Shown one piece after another: positions 13,633 through 14,724 of a stretch of DNA of 14,724 nucleotides. This DNA comes from JAIVGV01 sp035295985. GTDB taxonomy: Bacteria; Acidobacteriota; Blastocatellia; Pyrinomonadales; Pyrinomonadaceae. The stretch's first letter is position 1. Each line of letters starts with the position of its first letter. The stretch covers positions 1-14,724 of the forward strand of contig DATHBT010000164.1 of NCBI GenBank assembly GCA_035295985.1. Direction: 5' to 3'. Made by a program: the position numbers and the translations under genes. The notes below the pieces were generated by a model, which ran no database searches, had not been told where the DNA came from, and saw nothing but the letters and a program-made list of their open reading frames with translations.

Positions 13633-14724
13633 ATGGTTGATCGAATCGTCGAGTGCGTGCCGAACTTCAGCGAGGGCCGGCGGCCCGAGGTGGTCGCGCG
13701 CATCGTCGGGGCGGTTGACTCGGTCGCGGGCGTGGCCGTGCTCGGCACGCACGCGGACGCGGATCACAACCGCTCGGTCGTCACGTTCGCGGGCGAACCC
13801 GAGGCGGTGGTCGAGGCCGCGCTGCGTGCGGCCCGTGTCGCGGTCGAAGAGATCGATCTGCGCGCGCACGCGGGTCAGCACCCGCGGGTCGGCGCGCTGG
13901 ACGTGCTGCCCTTCGTGCCCGTCCGAAATGTGACGCTCGAAGACTGCATCCGCCTCGCGCACGAGGCGGGCGAGCGCGTCTGGCGCGAGCTGAAAGTCCC
14001 GGTCTATTTCTACGAGAGCGCGGCGCGCAGGCCCGAGCGCGTGAACCTCGAAGACGTGCGGCGCAAAGGCTACGAGCAGTTGCGCGAGGAGATCGGGCGG
14101 CTCCCGGAGCGCGAGCCGGACGTGGGCGAGGCGCGGCTTCATGAAACTGCGGGGGCGATGATCGTCGGCGCGCGCTCATTCCTCATCGCCTACAACATAA
14201 ATTTGCGCACCGACGATCAGGAGATCGCGCGGCGCATCGCGCGGGCCGTGCGCGGGCGCGACGGCGGCCTGCGTTACCTGAAGGCGCTCGGCTTCACGCT
14301 CCCCGAACGCGGGTTGGTGCAGGTCTCGATGAACCTCGTGCGCTTCGAGCGCACCTCGATGCACCACGCCTTCGAGGCCGTGCGCCGCGAGGCCGAGAGG
14401 TGGGGCGTCGAAGTCGCGGGCAGCGAGATCGTCGGGTTAGTCCCGCAGGCCGCGCTCGACCGCGCCGCAGATTACTTCCTCCGCGTCGAAAACTTCTCGC
14501 CCGACCTCGTCCTCGAAAACCGACTGGCCGCGGCCCTCGCGCGCAAGGCTTCGGAGACCCGGCGGGCCGCGGAGCGCGACACGACCGCGGGCGCGCTGCG
14601 GGATGAAAAGCTGGCAGCGCCCGGACTCGAAACTCATACGGGCCGCGCGCATCGGGAGCAGCGCGCGCAGCCGCCCCCTTCGCCCTCGGCCGAGCTGGTC
14701 GGCGACGTTGCGGGCGGCGGCGCG
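13633..14724 (+). CDS. ftcD: Glutamate formimidoyltransferase, 3' end outside the window
   Basis: 364 codons are visible and the frame stays open at the window edge. The N-terminus 'MVDRIVECVPNFSEGR' is the classic start of the formiminotransferase domain. Further landmarks are 'DADHNRSVVTFAG' (42-54), 'HAGQHPRVGALDVLPFVPV' (79-97), where His83 matches the catalytic histidine of mammalian FTCD, 'VPVYFYE' and 'IAYNINLRT' (184-192). It transfers the formimino group of N-formimidoyl-glutamate to tetrahydrofolate, the last step of one histidine-degradation route. The two transferase subdomains end near residue 300; the sequence continues through a charged, then Pro-rich linker (about 340-352), so a C-terminal cyclodeaminase domain beyond the window is likely. 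The ATG is 2 nt after a repeat array, and no SD is present. Confidence 0.93.
   Translation, partial: MVDRIVECVPNFSEGRRPEVVARIVGAVDSVAGVAVLGTHADADHNRSVVTFAGEPEAVVEAALRAARVAVEEIDLRAHAGQHPRVGALDVLPFVPVRNVTLEDCIRLAHEAGERVWRELKVPVYFYESAARRPERVNLEDVRRKGYEQLREEIGRLPEREPDVGEARLHETAGAMIVGARSFLIAYNINLRTDDQEIARRIARAVRGRDGGLRYLKALGFTLPERGLVQVSMNLVRFERTSMHHAFEAVRREAERWGVEVAGSEIVGLVPQAALDRAADYFLRVENFSPDLVLENRLAAALARKASETRRAAERDTTAGALRDEKLAAPGLETHTGRAHREQRAQPPPSPSAELVGDVAGGGA

Noticed and set aside
13555..14142. 195-codon minus-strand frame over the start of ftcD
   Set aside because: Its C-terminal part is a translation of the GCGGATT heptamer array and the rest is antisense to a clear FtcD domain.

Overview
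The window is very GC-rich and gene-dense, with long SD-led reading frames and paired antisense shadow frames. Gene content points to Acidobacteriota, probably Blastocatellia: a GPDPase_memb-like / DUF4129 / DUF4350 / MoxR / DUF58 cluster, a SpoIIM-like membrane protein in a genome with no other sporulation sign here, an S9 peptidase with WSPDG repeats, and AT-richer heptamer repeats between genes. This assignment is inference from gene content and composition, not a database match.

Layout. 70-930 (-) is a secreted LolA-like protein with a long leader and a TATAAT box. 931-1550 holds no gene I can support. 1551-7971 (+) is the main unit: a polytopic membrane protein, DUF4129 (4-nt overlap with it), DUF4350, a MoxR AAA+ ATPase, and a DUF58 (VWA-like) protein. 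MoxR/DUF58 pairs with DUF4129/DUF4350 partners are a recurrent membrane-associated chaperone-like set of unproven function. 8027-10075 (-) is a secreted S9 prolyl oligopeptidase-type enzyme, and 10164-10985 (-) an AraC-type regulator. 11144-12112 (-) is a SpoIIM (DUF95) protein, which in other phyla often sits inside MoxR/DUF58 clusters. 12495-13475 (+) is an exported protein with a protein-kinase-like residue pattern. 13633-14724 (+) is glutamate formimidoyltransferase (FtcD, histidine degradation/folate one-carbon metabolism), running off the window.

The most unusual signal is between the genes. Four spacers (3865-3972, 5452-5556, 12211-12328, 13483-13630) carry inverted arrays of in-phase 7-nt units, each spacer using a different heptamer but the same plan: a left arm of exactly four units (28 nt), a 49-81 nt centre, then the complementary right arm. 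A fifth spacer (6544-6600) has an analogous inverted repeat built on an 8-nt unit. Within the MoxR operon each of the three non-overlapping junctions carries a different family, and three start codons lie directly against a right arm, leaving no Shine-Dalgarno sequence. The second notable item is the secreted kinase-like protein, flanked by two of these arrays.
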